Shown here one piece after another: positions 1 through 8,883 of a stretch of 64,000 nucleotides of DNA. The translations under genes and the position numbers were made by a program. The stretch comes from Alloalcanivorax gelatiniphagus (GTDB lineage: Bacteria > Pseudomonadota > Gammaproteobacteria > Pseudomonadales > Alcanivoracaceae). How positions within the stretch are numbered: the stretch's first letter is position 1; the number at the start of each line of letters is the position of its first letter. The notes beneath the pieces are model-generated. The model was not told the origin of the DNA and made no database searches. It saw only the letters and a program-made list of their open reading frames with translations. Where the stretch lies: assembly GCF_005938655.1 (NCBI RefSeq), contig NZ_VCQT01000044.1, positions 267,601 through 331,600 of the forward strand, in the 5' to 3' direction.

Positions 1-151
1 CCCAGATGAACACCGCCACCGCCAGGTTCACCCGCGCCACCTGGAAGCCGGCCACCGCCTGGAACAGCCCCGGCAGGGCCAGGCCCAGGGCAACGCCGGC
101 AATGATGGCCAGCCCCACCCAGACACTCAGAAAGCGCTCGAAGAATGGCAT
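1..151 (-). CDS. arsB: ACR3-family arsenite efflux permease (N-terminal part only)
   Basis: Only the first 50 codons lie in the window; the gene runs off the left edge. The visible N-terminus begins [20 protein letters not shown] and continues as a first hydrophobic helix, followed by a [10 protein letters not shown] stretch, the usual start of ACR3-type arsenite exporters, which pump As(III) across the inner membrane. The ATG overlaps the arsC stop codon as TGATG (149-153), so the two genes are translationally coupled. It is the third gene of arsR-arsC-ACR3. Family assignment rests on the N-terminus and operon context alone. Confidence 0.75.
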   Translation of the reverse strand, partial: MPFFERFLSVWVGLAIIAGVALGLALPGLFQAVAGFQVARVNLAVAVFIW

Positions 152-645
152 CAGCGGTCGCCCTGGTCGCGGTGGATCTTCTGCAGCGCCGCGGTCAGGC
201 CGAGCGCGTTGAGGGATTCCAGATCCAGCGCCACCACCTGCTCCAGGCGCGACCGCAGCCGCGCGTAGGTGTCCTCGAACACCGCCTGGATGTGCGCCTC
301 ATCGCCCCGCGCGGCGGCCGGGTCCGGGATGCCCCAGTGCACCTTGGCGGATTCCGACAGCCACACCGGGCAGGCTTCGCCGGCGGCGGCGTCGCACACC
401 GTGATCACCACGTCGAACCCTTGGTCTTCCAGGTCGTCCATGGATTTGGAGGTGGGTTGCCCCACCGGCACGCCGTGGCGTTCCAGCACCGCCAGCGCGT
501 TGGCATTGACCTGGCCGGAGGGGTGGCTGCCGGCGCTGCGGGCCTGCAGCCGGCCCGCGCCCAGGTGGTTGGCCAGGGCCTCGCCGAGAATCGAGCGGCA
601 GGAATTGGCGGTGCAGAGAAACAGCAGTTTCAGTGGCGTTTTCAT
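151..645 (-). CDS. arsC: Arsenate reductase, low-molecular-weight phosphatase type
   Basis: A 164-aa protein that reduces arsenate to arsenite in the cytoplasm so that the adjacent efflux pump can export it. The N-terminus [17 protein letters not shown] carries the CX5R phosphatase-like loop (Cys at about residue 11 to Arg at about 17), which places it in the LMW-PTP-fold class rather than the glutaredoxin-linked E. coli plasmid class. Length is slightly above the roughly 130-160 aa usual for the family. A good ribosome site (GGAGG, 8 nt upstream) supports the ATG at 645. It lies 31 nt after arsR and overlaps the ACR3 start. Confidence 0.9.
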   Translation of the reverse strand: MKTPLKLLFLCTANSCRSILGEALANHLGAGRLQARSAGSHPSGQVNANALAVLERHGVPVGQPTSKSMDDLEDQGFDVVITVCDAAAGEACPVWLSESAKVHWGIPDPAAARGDEAHIQAVFEDTYARLRSRLEQVVALDLESLNALGLTAALQKIHRDQGDR

Positions 646-676
646 GATGGTGTCCTCCGTGGCGGGGCGCGGCGGT

Positions 677-1018
677 TCAGCAGCAGCGGCCGGACAAGGG
701 TTTCAGGTCCAGGTCCTGACGCCCTTGCCTGACCAGCTCCTCAACGATAGTGAGTGCCCACTCAGGCAACGAATCATCGATCCGGTAGTGCATCCAGGTG
801 CCCTGGCGGCGGGCCACCACCAGCCCGCACTGGCGCAGCAGGGCCAGGTGCCGGGAGATGGTCGACTGGGGGGCCTCCAGGGCCGCCACCAGATCACAGA
901 CACACACCTCCCGGTCCACGGCCATCAGGCAGAGCAGGCTCAGGCGCAGCTCCTCGCCCAGGCATTTGCAGAGTTCCGCGGCGGTGAGCCGGGCGGGGGC
1001 GGTGTGGATGGCGTGCAT
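677..1018 (-). CDS. arsR: ArsR-family arsenic-responsive repressor
   Basis: A 113-aa winged-helix repressor. The core has the metal-sensing CVCDL motif at the start of the recognition region, followed by an SRHLALLRQCGLV DNA-binding helix; the protein ends in a Cys-Cys pair that could also contribute thiols. I chose the ATG at 1018 rather than the in-frame start at 1093, because the longer form would translate through the palindromic operator at 1047-1068 and adds residues unlike the family. It is first in the arsR-arsC-ACR3 operon and probably represses its own promoter until arsenite binds. Confidence 0.88.
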   Translation of the reverse strand: MHAIHTAPARLTAAELCKCLGEELRLSLLCLMAVDREVCVCDLVAALEAPQSTISRHLALLRQCGLVVARRQGTWMHYRIDDSLPEWALTIVEELVRQGRQDLDLKPLSGRCC

Positions 1019-1046
1019 GGGTGTCCCGTGTCCTGTGAAATATTCG

Positions 1047-1068
1047 TATATCCGGATTAACGGATATA
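1047..1068. promoter_or_regulatory. Probable ArsR operator
   Basis: A perfect inverted repeat, TATATCCG-6 nt-CGGATATA, sits 29 nt upstream of the arsR start in an A/T-rich patch that stands out from the GC-rich surroundings. Position and symmetry fit an autoregulatory ArsR site. The assignment to ArsR is by location; no binding consensus was computed. Confidence 0.65.
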
Positions 1069-1070
1069 TT

Positions 1071-1100
1071 AAATCAAAAGAGACCCGGCACAAGGCCGGG
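1071..1100 (-). terminator. Intrinsic terminator after phoU
   Basis: On the minus strand a CCCGGC/GCCGGG stem (1084-1089 with 1095-1100) is followed by a T-rich tract. It lies 36 nt past the phoU stop and would separate the pst-phoU transcript from the ars operon, which reads in the same direction just downstream. Confidence 0.6.
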
Positions 1101-1135
1101 CCGATGAATCTTTTATGGCAGGCAGCGGCGGCCGG

Positions 1136-1852
1136 TCAGGGTTTCTTCACCTCTTTCTCCATCTCATCGATGGAGATGTGCCGCACGTCCCGGCCCTTGA
1201 CCAGGAAGATCACCTGCTCGCCGATGTTGCGGGCGTGGTCGCCGATGCGCTCCAGGGCGCGCAGGGACCAGATGATGTTGAGCACCCGGGAAATGGCCCG
1301 CGGGTCTTCCATCATAAAGGTCACCAGGGCACGCATGGCGGAGCGGTATTCCATGTCCACCTCGGTGTCCTCGGCGGCCACTTCCACCGCCTTGTCGGCG
1401 TCGAAGCGGGCGAAGGCGTCCAGGGTGTCGCGCAGCATATTGCGCACATGGTTGCCGATATGGCGCACCTCCACATAGCCCCGCGGCGACTCCCCTTCCT
1501 CGGCCAGTTGCAGGGCCATGGCGGCGATCTTGGCGGACTCGTCACCGATCCGTTCCAGGTCGGACACCGCCTTGGAAACGGCGATGATCAGGCGCAGGTC
1601 GGAGGCCGCCGGGTGGCGCAGCGCCAGCACCCGGGCGCACTCCTCGTCGATCTGAATTTCCTGCTTGTCGACGCGCTCCTCGGTTTGCAGCACCTTCTCG
1701 GCGAGACCGGAGTCGGCGTGCAGCAGGGCCTCCAGGGCATCGACCACCTGTTTTTCCACCAGGCCGCCCATTTCCATGAGGTGATTGCGAATCGACTCCA
1801 GCGCTTCGTTGAACTGCGTGGAGCTGTGCTGACCAAAATGCATGCGATCCAT
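1136..1852 (-). CDS. phoU: Phosphate-specific transport accessory protein PhoU
   Basis: A 238-aa all-helical protein with the two PhoU repeats: about residues 16-110 (ALESIRNHLMEMGGLVEKQV, then ERIGDESAKIA) and 120-215 (ending in LERIGDHARNIGEQVIFLVKG). The repeated E-R-I-G-D-x-x-x-x-I motifs are diagnostic. PhoU damps Pho regulon signalling by connecting the Pst transporter to the PhoR kinase. It is the last gene of pstSCAB-phoU, 25 nt after pstB. The ATG at 1852 has a GGAG site 8 nt upstream. Length is normal for the family. Confidence 0.95.
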   Translation of the reverse strand: MDRMHFGQHSSTQFNEALESIRNHLMEMGGLVEKQVVDALEALLHADSGLAEKVLQTEERVDKQEIQIDEECARVLALRHPAASDLRLIIAVSKAVSDLERIGDESAKIAAMALQLAEEGESPRGYVEVRHIGNHVRNMLRDTLDAFARFDADKAVEVAAEDTEVDMEYRSAMRALVTFMMEDPRAISRVLNIIWSLRALERIGDHARNIGEQVIFLVKGRDVRHISIDEMEKEVKKP

Positions 1853-1877
1853 GTTGTGTTCTCCTTGGACCCTGGCC

Positions 1878-2702
1878 TTAGCCGAAGCGGCCGGTAATGT
1901 AGGCTTCGGTGAGTTCGTTTTCCGGTTTGGTGAAAACGGTCTCGGTGTCGTTCACCTCGATCAGCTCGCCCAGATGGAAATAGGCGGTGCGGTGGGACAC
2001 CCTCGCCGCCTGCTGCATGGAGTGAGTGACGATGACGATGGTATAGGACTCGGTGAGCTCGTCGATCAATTCCTCGATCTTGGCGGTGGCGATGGGGTCC
2101 AGCGCCGAGCAGGGCTCATCCATGAGAATCACCTCCGGGCTCACGGCAATGGCCCGGGCGATACACAGGCGCTGTTGCTGGCCACCGGACAAACCGGTGC
2201 CCGGCTTGTCGAGACGGTCCTTCACCTCGTCCCAAAGGCCGGCCTTGCGCAGGCTGGTCTCGACCACTTCGTCGAGATCGTATTTGCGCTTCGCCAGACC
2301 GTGCAGGCGCGGGCCATAGGCGATGTTGTCGTAGATCGACTTGGGGAACGGGTTGGGTTTCTGGAACACCATGCCCACCTTGGCGCGCAGCAACACCACA
2401 TCCAGGGACGGATCGTAAATGTCCTCGCCGTCCAGGGTCACGCTACCTTCCAGGCGGCACCCTTCGATGGTGTCGTTCATACGGTTGAGCGCGCGCAGAA
2501 AGGTGGACTTGCCACACCCGGACGGCCCGATGAACGAGATCACCTCGTTCTCCATGATGTCCAGATCAATGCCCTTGATCGCCTGGGTTTCGCCGTAATA
2601 AATCTTGACGTCCCTGGCACTGATCTTGACCGTTTCCGGCGCCGGCGACTGTTGCCGGTCGTCCTTGCGTTGCACCATCACTTCCGGATCGACCATCTTC
2701 AT
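1878..2702 (-). CDS. pstB: Phosphate ABC transporter ATP-binding protein PstB
   Basis: A 274-aa ATPase of the high-affinity phosphate importer. It carries Walker [10 protein letters not shown], the signature LSGGQQQR, Walker [13 protein letters not shown] and the switch histidine in VTHSMQQA, all intact. An upstream in-frame start at 2738 would overlap pstA by 34 nt; the ATG at 2702 follows pstA directly with an AAGGTGGTG ribosome site, so I prefer it. The N-terminal 30 or so residues before [12 protein letters not shown] are a non-conserved lead. It works with PstA/PstC in the inner membrane and PstS in the periplasm. Confidence 0.95.
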   Translation of the reverse strand: MKMVDPEVMVQRKDDRQQSPAPETVKISARDVKIYYGETQAIKGIDLDIMENEVISFIGPSGCGKSTFLRALNRMNDTIEGCRLEGSVTLDGEDIYDPSLDVVLLRAKVGMVFQKPNPFPKSIYDNIAYGPRLHGLAKRKYDLDEVVETSLRKAGLWDEVKDRLDKPGTGLSGGQQQRLCIARAIAVSPEVILMDEPCSALDPIATAKIEELIDELTESYTIVIVTHSMQQAARVSHRTAYFHLGELIEVNDTETVFTKPENELTEAYITGRFG

Positions 2703-2704
2703 TG

Positions 2705-4069
2705 TCACCACCTTCTCTCGAATTTCTTGCGCAGCCAAATGGCGAAAGCGTTAAGGCTGATCATCATCAACAGCAGCACGATGATCGCCGCCGAGGTGCG
2801 CGCTTCGAAGAAGTTGCGCATCTCGTTGCCCTGCCAGAGATAGATCTGGACCGGCAGAGCCGTGGATTGTTCAAACGGCGTGCTCGGGATGTTGGCCACG
2901 AAAGCGTTCATGCCGATCAACAGCAGCGGCGCCGTTTCACCCAGTGCCTGGGCGACGCCGATAATGGCGCCGGTGAGAATGCCGGGAATCGCCAGCGGCA
3001 GCACCTGCTGGAACACCGTCTGCACCCGCGAGGCACCCAGCGCCAGCGCCGCCTGACGGATCGAGGGCGGCACCGCCTTGAGCGCGGAGCGGGTCGTGAT
3101 GATCACCGTGGGCAGGGTCATCAGGCTGAGCACCAGCCCGCCCACCAGCGGCGCGGACAGCGGCAGCCGGAACCAGTTGATAAAGATCGACGCGCCCAGC
3201 AAACCGAACACGATGGACGGCACCGCCGCCAGGTTATTGATGTTTACCTCGATCAAATCCACCAGCCGATTCTTGGGCGCGAACTCCTCCAGATAAACGG
3301 CGCTGGCCACGCCCACCGGCACCGCCAGCAGAATCACCACCAGCATCATGAACAGTGAGCCCATGAAGGCGCCGGCAAGACCGGCGGACGCCGGCGAACT
3401 GCGCGAGTCGGAATTGGTGAACAGGGTGGTGCTGAAGCTGACATTAAGGATGCCGTCGTCGTGCAGCTGGTCGGCGATACGGCGCACCTCCGGACTCAAC
3501 TGCAGGCGCGCGTCCGGCAGGCTGCGATCAATATTGCCGCGCACCCACACATCCACCTCGGCGTCGGCGAGCAGCTTCACCCGGCGGGTCTGGCCAATCA
3601 AGGACGGGTCCTCCGCCACCATATCCCGCAGCCGGTATTTGGCGCCGCTGGTGAACAGCTTGCGCAGCTGCCGGCGGTGCTCTTCCAGGTCCGGCTTGGC
3701 GGAGATCAGTGCATCCTCAAGAATGGTGTTCCAGTTGGCCATGGTGAGCTTGAAATTCCAGGCATTGAGGCGCTGCTCAAAGTCCCTGGGCGACTCTTCC
3801 GGCTGCGCTTGCGGCGGCGGGCCCATGTCCAGCACCGCCGGGTCGAAGCGCACGTCCAGGGTCAGCGTGGACTGCCAGAACGCCGGCAGGCCGCGGGAGA
3901 AAATGCTCACGAACAGCACCGCCACGAACGCCAGCCCCAGCATCACCGCGGTCAGGCCGAAGCGGCGGAAGCGCTTTTCCCGGGCGTGGCGGCGGCGCAG
4001 GCTGTTTTCCACCTGGCGTTGAATGCGGGCACGCGGGTCGACAGTGGAGTCCATCGTACTGTTGGCCAT
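2705..4069 (-). CDS. pstA: Phosphate ABC transporter permease PstA (long form)
   Basis: A 454-aa inner-membrane permease. After a basic cytoplasmic N-terminus and a first membrane helix (about 35-60), a periplasmic insert of roughly 150 residues precedes the normal ABC permease domain (about 215-450), which contains the EAA-like loop [23 protein letters not shown]. coli PstA is about 296 aa; long forms with a periplasmic insert occur in pseudomonads and relatives. The start ATG overlaps the pstC stop (TGATG), and pstB follows within 3 nt. Confidence 0.93.
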   Translation of the reverse strand: MANSTMDSTVDPRARIQRQVENSLRRRHAREKRFRRFGLTAVMLGLAFVAVLFVSIFSRGLPAFWQSTLTLDVRFDPAVLDMGPPPQAQPEESPRDFEQRLNAWNFKLTMANWNTILEDALISAKPDLEEHRRQLRKLFTSGAKYRLRDMVAEDPSLIGQTRRVKLLADAEVDVWVRGNIDRSLPDARLQLSPEVRRIADQLHDDGILNVSFSTTLFTNSDSRSSPASAGLAGAFMGSLFMMLVVILLAVPVGVASAVYLEEFAPKNRLVDLIEVNINNLAAVPSIVFGLLGASIFINWFRLPLSAPLVGGLVLSLMTLPTVIITTRSALKAVPPSIRQAALALGASRVQTVFQQVLPLAIPGILTGAIIGVAQALGETAPLLLIGMNAFVANIPSTPFEQSTALPVQIYLWQGNEMRNFFEARTSAAIIVLLLMMISLNAFAIWLRKKFERRW

Positions 4070-5445
4070 CAGTCGTATTGCTCCCGGTATTTACGGACGA
4101 TGTACAAGGCCACCACGTTCAGGCCCAGGGTGATCACGAACAGGGTCAGACCCAGCGCGAACGCCACCAGGGACTGCGGGCTGGCGAAGTCGGTGTCGCC
4201 GGTGAGCTGGTTAACGATGGTCACCGTCACCGTGGAGACCGCCTCGAACGGATTGGCGTGCAGGATCGGGCTGTTGCCGGCGGCCAGCACCACGATCATG
4301 GTTTCGCCGATGGCGCGGCTGGCGGCCAGCAGGAAGGCACCGACGATGCCCGGCAGCGCCGCCGGCAACACCACCTGGCGGATGGTCTCCGACTTGGTGG
4401 CGCCCATGCCCAGGGAGCCGTCGCGCAGGGACTGCGGCACCTGGGAAATAATGTCATCGGACAGCGACGACACGAACGGGATGATCATCACGCCCATCAC
4501 GAAACCGGCGGTGAGGGCGCTGGTGGAACGAATCTGGATACCGACCATGTCGCCCAGACTCGAAAAAAACGGGCCCACCACCATCAACGCGAACACGCCG
4601 TAGACGATGGTGGGGATGCCGGCGAGCACTTCGATCACCGGCTTGGCGAAGGAACGCAGCCAGGAAGGCGCGTACTCCGACATGTAGATGGCGGTCATCA
4701 ACCCCACCGGCACCGCCACCAGCAGCGCGATGATGCTGATCATCAACGTGCCCCAGAGCAGTGGCAGCAGACCAAAGTCGCCATAGTTGCCGTGCCCGGT
4801 GCTGCTGAAGCGCGGGTTCCAGGTGGTGCCGAAGAAGAAGTCCAGCGGGTGTACGAACGAGAAGAATCGCATCGCCTCGCCGAACATGGAGAACACGATA
4901 CCCACGGTGGTGAGGATGGCCACGCCGGAACACAGCAGCAGACCGGCGTTGATGACTTTCTCCACGTGGGTGCGCGCCCGCAGTTGCGGACGGATGCGAC
5001 CACGGGCGATGAACAACCCGGCCAGCGCCAGGGACGCCATCACCGCGATCTTGGCCAGCTCGCCAATGCCGCGCAGCCGGGCCAGGGTTTCCGCCGCCGC
5101 CACTTCGTAGGGCGCCGGGTCACCGGACACACCGTAGCCACTGGCGATATCGCCGAGACGCCGCATCAGATTGCCGGCCTGTTGGGACGGCAGATTGGCC
5201 ATTTCCGGCGGCAGTTGCGAGAACACCACCGAGCGGATTACCGACGGTTCCAGCAGCGTCCACAGCACGAACACCAGCAACGCCGGCAAACCACACCACA
5301 GCGCCACCAGCCAGCCGTAATACCCGGGCCGCGAGTTCATGCGTCCGGAGGTGGTACTGGCAACCGCGCGGCTCCGTGTCAGACCCAGTTGATAGGCCAC
5401 GCCCATCAGGATCAGGAGCAGAACGATCAGCGTCATGTTGTCCAT
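4069..5445 (-). CDS. pstC: Phosphate ABC transporter permease PstC (long form)
   Basis: A 458-aa inner-membrane permease that pairs with PstA. It has a first helix at the N-terminus, a second near residue 45, a periplasmic insert to about 130, and the permease core from about 150 onward. The core includes the coupling loop SLGMGATKSETIRQVVLPAALPGI and the conserved GIPTIVYGVFAL segment. It is longer than the 319-aa E. coli protein, matching the long PstA next door. The gene is separated from pstS by 124 nt containing a tandem repeat and a hairpin. Confidence 0.93.
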   Translation of the reverse strand: MDNMTLIVLLLILMGVAYQLGLTRSRAVASTTSGRMNSRPGYYGWLVALWCGLPALLVFVLWTLLEPSVIRSVVFSQLPPEMANLPSQQAGNLMRRLGDIASGYGVSGDPAPYEVAAAETLARLRGIGELAKIAVMASLALAGLFIARGRIRPQLRARTHVEKVINAGLLLCSGVAILTTVGIVFSMFGEAMRFFSFVHPLDFFFGTTWNPRFSSTGHGNYGDFGLLPLLWGTLMISIIALLVAVPVGLMTAIYMSEYAPSWLRSFAKPVIEVLAGIPTIVYGVFALMVVGPFFSSLGDMVGIQIRSTSALTAGFVMGVMIIPFVSSLSDDIISQVPQSLRDGSLGMGATKSETIRQVVLPAALPGIVGAFLLAASRAIGETMIVVLAAGNSPILHANPFEAVSTVTVTIVNQLTGDTDFASPQSLVAFALGLTLFVITLGLNVVALYIVRKYREQYD

Positions 5446-5462
5446 CGTGACTCCAGTTGCCC

Positions 5463-5498
5463 TTGTCCCGGTAGTTGTCCCGGTGATTGCCCCGGTTC
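5463..5498. repeat. Three 12-bp tandem repeats upstream of pstC
   Basis: Three consecutive near-identical units (TTGTCCCGGTAG, TTGTCCCGGTGA, TTGCCCCGGTTC) lie just upstream of the pstC start in the pstS-pstC gap. No function can be assigned; copy number could vary by slippage. Confidence 0.7.
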
Positions 5499-5520
5499 CA
5501 CCGTCTTTTTAATGCGACGA

Positions 5521-5547
5521 CCCCCGCGGAGACTGTACCGACGGGGG
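5521..5547 (-). other. Intercistronic hairpin between pstS and pstC
   Basis: Six C-G pairs or more (CCCCCG 5521-5526 with CGGGGG 5542-5547) form a hairpin 23 nt after the pstS stop. No T-run follows on the minus strand, so an mRNA-stabilising or attenuating hairpin is more likely than a full terminator. It would allow more pstS than pstCAB product, as is usual for binding proteins. Confidence 0.45.
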
Positions 5548-5569
5548 CCGTTTGGCATGGCTGCCTATC

Positions 5570-6568
5570 TTACTTGCTGACGACCTTGCGGTCTTTGAAA
5601 TCAGCGATGGCCTGCTCACGCTCCTGGTCGTTCAGCGGGATCAGACCGGTTTCCTCGAGCTGGCTGCCGAAGCCGGATACGTCTTCGCTCAGGAAGTACT
5701 GCACGTACTCTTCGATGCCCGGGATGGCGCCGATGTGCTCGCCTTTCACGTAGAAGAACAGCGGGCGGGATACCGGGTACTCACCGGAACCGATGGTTTC
5801 CAGGGTCGGGGTAACGCCGTTGATGGTGGCCACTTTCAGGCGGTCACGGTTCTGCTCGTAGAAGCCCAGACCAAATACGCCCACCGCGTCGGCCTGTGCC
5901 TGCAGACGGGCCAGGGTTTCGGTGTAGTCGCCGGAGATTTCGACCACGCGGCCGTCCTGGCGGAACTTCAGGCAATCTTCCTCGTTCTTGGCGGTGCAGC
6001 CTTCTTCAACCACCTTCTCCTCGAACACTTCGCGGGTACCGTGGTTGGAAGCCGGGATCACCAGCATGATTTCCTGGTTCGGCAGGGACTTATCGATCTG
6101 TGACCAGTTGGTGTAGGGGTTGGCCACCATTTTGCCGTCTTTCGGTACTTCGGCGGCGATCGCTTTGTACACGTATTCCGGCTTCAGTTTGAAGCTGCCC
6201 TTGTTGGCGTTGGAGGCGAACACGATGCCGTCGTAGCCGAAGCGCACTTCCAGGATTTGCTTGACGCCGGCGTTGGCGCAGCTCTCGATCTCGCTGGACT
6301 TGATCGGGCGGGAAGCGTTGGCGATGTCGATGGTGTTTTCACCGACGCCCTGGCAGAACTGACGCAGGCCACCGCTGGAACCGCCGGAACCCACCACCGG
6401 GGTATTGAACGGGAAGGCATTGCCGAACTGCTCGGCCACGATGCTGGCGTAGGGCAGCACGGTGGAAGAACCGGCGATCTGAATGGTGTCGCGGGCCATG
6501 GCCGGCGCCGCTGCGGCGGTCATGGAAACGGCGGCGAAGGCCAAACCAAGAGCTTTCTTGAAACGCAT
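5570..6568 (-). CDS. pstS: Periplasmic phosphate-binding protein PstS
   Basis: A 332-aa binding protein that captures phosphate in the periplasm for PstCAB. The signal peptide is MRFKKALGLAFAAVSMTAAA with cleavage after PAMA-R (about residue 26), followed by the phosphate-loop signature IQIAGSSTVLPYA. Further conserved segments include VVGSGGSSGGLRQFC. I chose the ATG at 6568 because it begins the signal peptide and has a GAGGA site; the open frame extends 50 codons further upstream without support. It is first in the operon, 202 nt downstream of a Pho-type promoter. Confidence 0.95.
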   Translation of the reverse strand: MRFKKALGLAFAAVSMTAAAAPAMARDTIQIAGSSTVLPYASIVAEQFGNAFPFNTPVVGSGGSSGGLRQFCQGVGENTIDIANASRPIKSSEIESCANAGVKQILEVRFGYDGIVFASNANKGSFKLKPEYVYKAIAAEVPKDGKMVANPYTNWSQIDKSLPNQEIMLVIPASNHGTREVFEEKVVEEGCTAKNEEDCLKFRQDGRVVEISGDYTETLARLQAQADAVGVFGLGFYEQNRDRLKVATINGVTPTLETIGSGEYPVSRPLFFYVKGEHIGAIPGIEEYVQYFLSEDVSGFGSQLEETGLIPLNDQEREQAIADFKDRKVVSK

Positions 6569-6704
6569 TGTTGAATCCTCGTCTGCATCTGCGAATGGAG
6601 CGACATCGCCTTCGATGCCGCCCTTGCCCGGGCTCGCTGATCCGGTTCCCCCGACGATGCCCGGGCCAGGGGAGGTCGATTGTGGGCAAGCTCCATTGCA
6701 ACAA

Positions 6705-6730
6705 TGTGACACGGCCAAACTGTGACACGG
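6705..6730. repeat. Direct repeat pair in the pstS leader
   Basis: The decamer TGTGACACGG occurs twice (6705-6714 and 6721-6730), exactly 16 bp apart, between the Pho promoter and the pstS start. On the pstS strand this reads CCGTGTCACA, resembling a degenerate Pho half-site, but the 16-bp spacing is not the 11 bp of a Pho box. Function unknown. Confidence 0.6.
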
Positions 6731-6769
6731 TTCGCACTGGGGCGCCGCCCGGTTTTCCAGTCGCGGAGC

Positions 6770-6803
6770 AGTATGGAACCGTCAAATGACACTAAGATGA
6801 CAA
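6770..6803 (-). promoter_or_regulatory. PhoB-dependent promoter of pstSCAB-phoU
   Basis: On the minus strand, TTGTCAT-4 nt-GTGTCAT (6803-6786) forms two 7-bp Pho half-sites with the classical 11-bp period. Ten nucleotides downstream lies CATACT (6775-6770), a good -10 element at the usual Pho-promoter distance. This implies a transcription start near 6763 and a leader of about 195 nt. The Pho box consensus (CTGTCAT repeats) is established knowledge. Confidence 0.8.
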
Positions 6804-6870
6804 ATCCGCTGCGGCGGCGGCCAGCGGCCGGCGAAAGTGATACAAAAATGCCGCGCAGGCCCCGTGTTTG

Positions 6871-6899
6871 CTGACCTGAAGCCCCATCATCCGTATAAT
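6871..6899 (+). promoter_or_regulatory. Sigma-70-type promoter of the TRAP permease operon
   Basis: CTGACC (6871-6876), a 17-nt spacer and a perfect TATAAT (6894-6899) face the TRAP genes, 32 nt before the TTG start at 6932. It is back to back with the Pho promoter in the 363-nt gap 6569-6931. Confidence 0.6.
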
Positions 6900-6931
6900 T
6901 CGCGCCGGACCCGGGTTCCGGCGAGGCAAAT

Positions 6932-7495
6932 TTGATTTCACGACAACAACAGGCGCTGATGCGCTGGCAGCGGCGGCTCACCGCTTTTACCTGCGGAGTG
7001 GGGCACTGCTGCGCCTGGTTCGCCATCGCCATGGTGCTGCTGATGGTGCTGGTGGTGGTGCTGCGCTACGGCTTCGGCATCGGCAATATCGCCCTGCAGG
7101 AGAGCATTACCTATCTGCATGGGGCCCTGTTCATGCTGGGCGCCGCCTACACCCTGGCCCTGGATGAACACGTGCGGGTGGATGTCTTCTACCAGCATTT
7201 CAGCCCCCGCCGGAAGGCGCTGGTCAACCTGCTCGGCACCCTGTTGCTGCTGCTGCCGCTGAGCATCGCCATCTTCACGCTCTGCTTCCGCTATGTGCTG
7301 AACAGCTGGGCCGGCCTGGAAGTCTCCGACAACGGCGGGCTGCCGCTGGTGTTCGTGCTCAAGAGCCTGCTGCTGGCGCTGCCGGCCCTGCTCACCCTGC
7401 AGGCGGTGGCGGAACTGATCCAGGCCGGCCTGACCCTGGCCGGCACCCGGGTGCCGGAGCCGGCGCAGCACGATGAGGGGGACGCATGGAACTGA
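6932..7495 (+). CDS. TRAP transporter small permease (DctQ family)
   Basis: A 187-aa four-helix inner-membrane protein, the small subunit of a tripartite ATP-independent periplasmic transporter. Hydrophobic segments fall at about 25-50, 60-80, 95-120 and 135-165; the second is followed by the typical ALDEHVRVDVFYQ loop. The start is a TTG with GAGG 5 nt upstream; the next ATG (6959) lacks a comparable site. The 3' end overlaps the large permease by 10 nt, so the two are coupled. The binding protein is not upstream but convergent at 9300-10460. Confidence 0.87.
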   Translation: MISRQQQALMRWQRRLTAFTCGVGHCCAWFAIAMVLLMVLVVVLRYGFGIGNIALQESITYLHGALFMLGAAYTLALDEHVRVDVFYQHFSPRRKALVNLLGTLLLLLPLSIAIFTLCFRYVLNSWAGLEVSDNGGLPLVFVLKSLLLALPALLTLQAVAELIQAGLTLAGTRVPEPAQHDEGDAWN

Positions 7496-8862
7496 TCCCC
7501 CTGCTGATGTTCCTGGCGGTGGGCGCGGTGCTGCTGAGCGGCTACCCGGTGGCTTTCTGCCTGGGCGGCGTGGCGCTGATGTTCGGCCTGGGTGGCCTGC
7601 TCACCGGCGCCGTGGAGATGTCCGAGCTGACCTTCCTGCCCGGCCGCCTGTTCGGCATCATCGAGAACACCAGCCTGATGGCGGTGCCCATGTTCGTGTT
7701 CATGGGGGTGATGCTGGAGAAATCGCGGGTGGCGGAGCGCCTGCTGGCCAGCATGGGCCGGCTGCTGGCGGTGTTCCCCGGCGGGCTGGGCCTGGCCATC
7801 GTGCTGGTGGGGGCGCTGCTGGCCGCCAGCACCGGCATCGTCGGCGCCACCGTGGTGACCATGGGGCTGCTGTCCCTGCCCACCATGCTGCGCCACGGCT
7901 ATGACCCGAGGCTGGCCACCGGCCTGATCTGCGCCACCGGCACCCTGGGCCAGATCATCCCGCCCTCCATCGCCCTGGTGTTGCTCGGCGATGTGCTTTC
8001 CACCGCCTATCAGGAGGCCCAGCTGGCCCAGGGGCGCTGGTCCCTGGACACGGTGTCGGTGGGCGATCTGTTTATCGGCGCCCTGGTGCCGGGCCTGGTG
8101 CTGGTGGCCATGTACCTGATCTACGTGCTGGTGCTGGCCAAGCTGCGCCCGGAGATGGCGCCGGCCATGCGCCAGGAGGACGCCCGCGTCGACGGCGTGG
8201 AGGACACCTCCCTGCTGCGCGGCCTGCTGGCCCCGCTGCTGCTGATCGCGGCGGTGATGGGCTCGATTCTGGCCGGCTTCGCTACCCCCACCGAGGCCGC
8301 CGGAGTGGGCGCCTTCGGCTCGCTGCTGCTGGCCGCCATCAACCGCCAGCTGGATCGGCACATCCTGCGGGAAACGGTGCGCAGCACCACCCGCGTCACC
8401 GCCATGGTGTTCATGATCCTGATCGGCGCCAGCCTGTTCTCGCTGGTGTTCCGCGCCTATGGCGGCGACGAGACCGTGGCGCACCTGTTCGACGCCCTGC
8501 CCGGCGGCGTGGTCGGCGCCATGCTGGCGGTGATGCTGATCGTGTTTCTGCTGGGCTTTATTCTCGATTTCATGGAGATCACCTTCGTGGTGGTCCCCAT
8601 CGTCGGCCCGGTGTTGCTGGCCATGGGCGTGGACCCGATCTGGCTGGGGGTGATGATCGCCCTCAACCTGCAAACCTCGTTCCTGACCCCGCCATTCGGG
8701 TTCGCGCTGTTTTATTTACGCGGCGTCGCACCCCCGGAAGTGCGTACGGCGCACATCTACACAGGCGTGATACCCTTTATCGTGATTCAACTGATCATGC
8801 TCGGCATCCTGGCCCTGTTTCCCGACCTGGCCACCTGGTTGCCCGGGCTACTTAATGGATAA
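7486..8862 (+). CDS. TRAP transporter large permease (DctM family)
   Basis: A 458-aa inner-membrane protein with about 12 hydrophobic segments, forming the ion-coupled channel of the TRAP system. Conserved segments include SLMAVPMFVFMGVML (about 63-77), GATVVTMGLLSLPTML, and GQIIPPSIALVLLGD. Length is typical of DctM of the mannitol/chloroaromatic (FcbT-like) subgroup. It overlaps the small permease and is followed 21 nt later by a thioesterase gene. The substrate cannot be told from sequence; TRAP systems usually move carboxylates. Confidence 0.92.
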   Translation: MELIPLLMFLAVGAVLLSGYPVAFCLGGVALMFGLGGLLTGAVEMSELTFLPGRLFGIIENTSLMAVPMFVFMGVMLEKSRVAERLLASMGRLLAVFPGGLGLAIVLVGALLAASTGIVGATVVTMGLLSLPTMLRHGYDPRLATGLICATGTLGQIIPPSIALVLLGDVLSTAYQEAQLAQGRWSLDTVSVGDLFIGALVPGLVLVAMYLIYVLVLAKLRPEMAPAMRQEDARVDGVEDTSLLRGLLAPLLLIAAVMGSILAGFATPTEAAGVGAFGSLLLAAINRQLDRHILRETVRSTTRVTAMVFMILIGASLFSLVFRAYGGDETVAHLFDALPGGVVGAMLAVMLIVFLLGFILDFMEITFVVVPIVGPVLLAMGVDPIWLGVMIALNLQTSFLTPPFGFALFYLRGVAPPEVRTAHIYTGVIPFIVIQLIMLGILALFPDLATWLPGLLNG

Positions 8863-8883
8863 GGATTCTCGGATTCTAATAAC

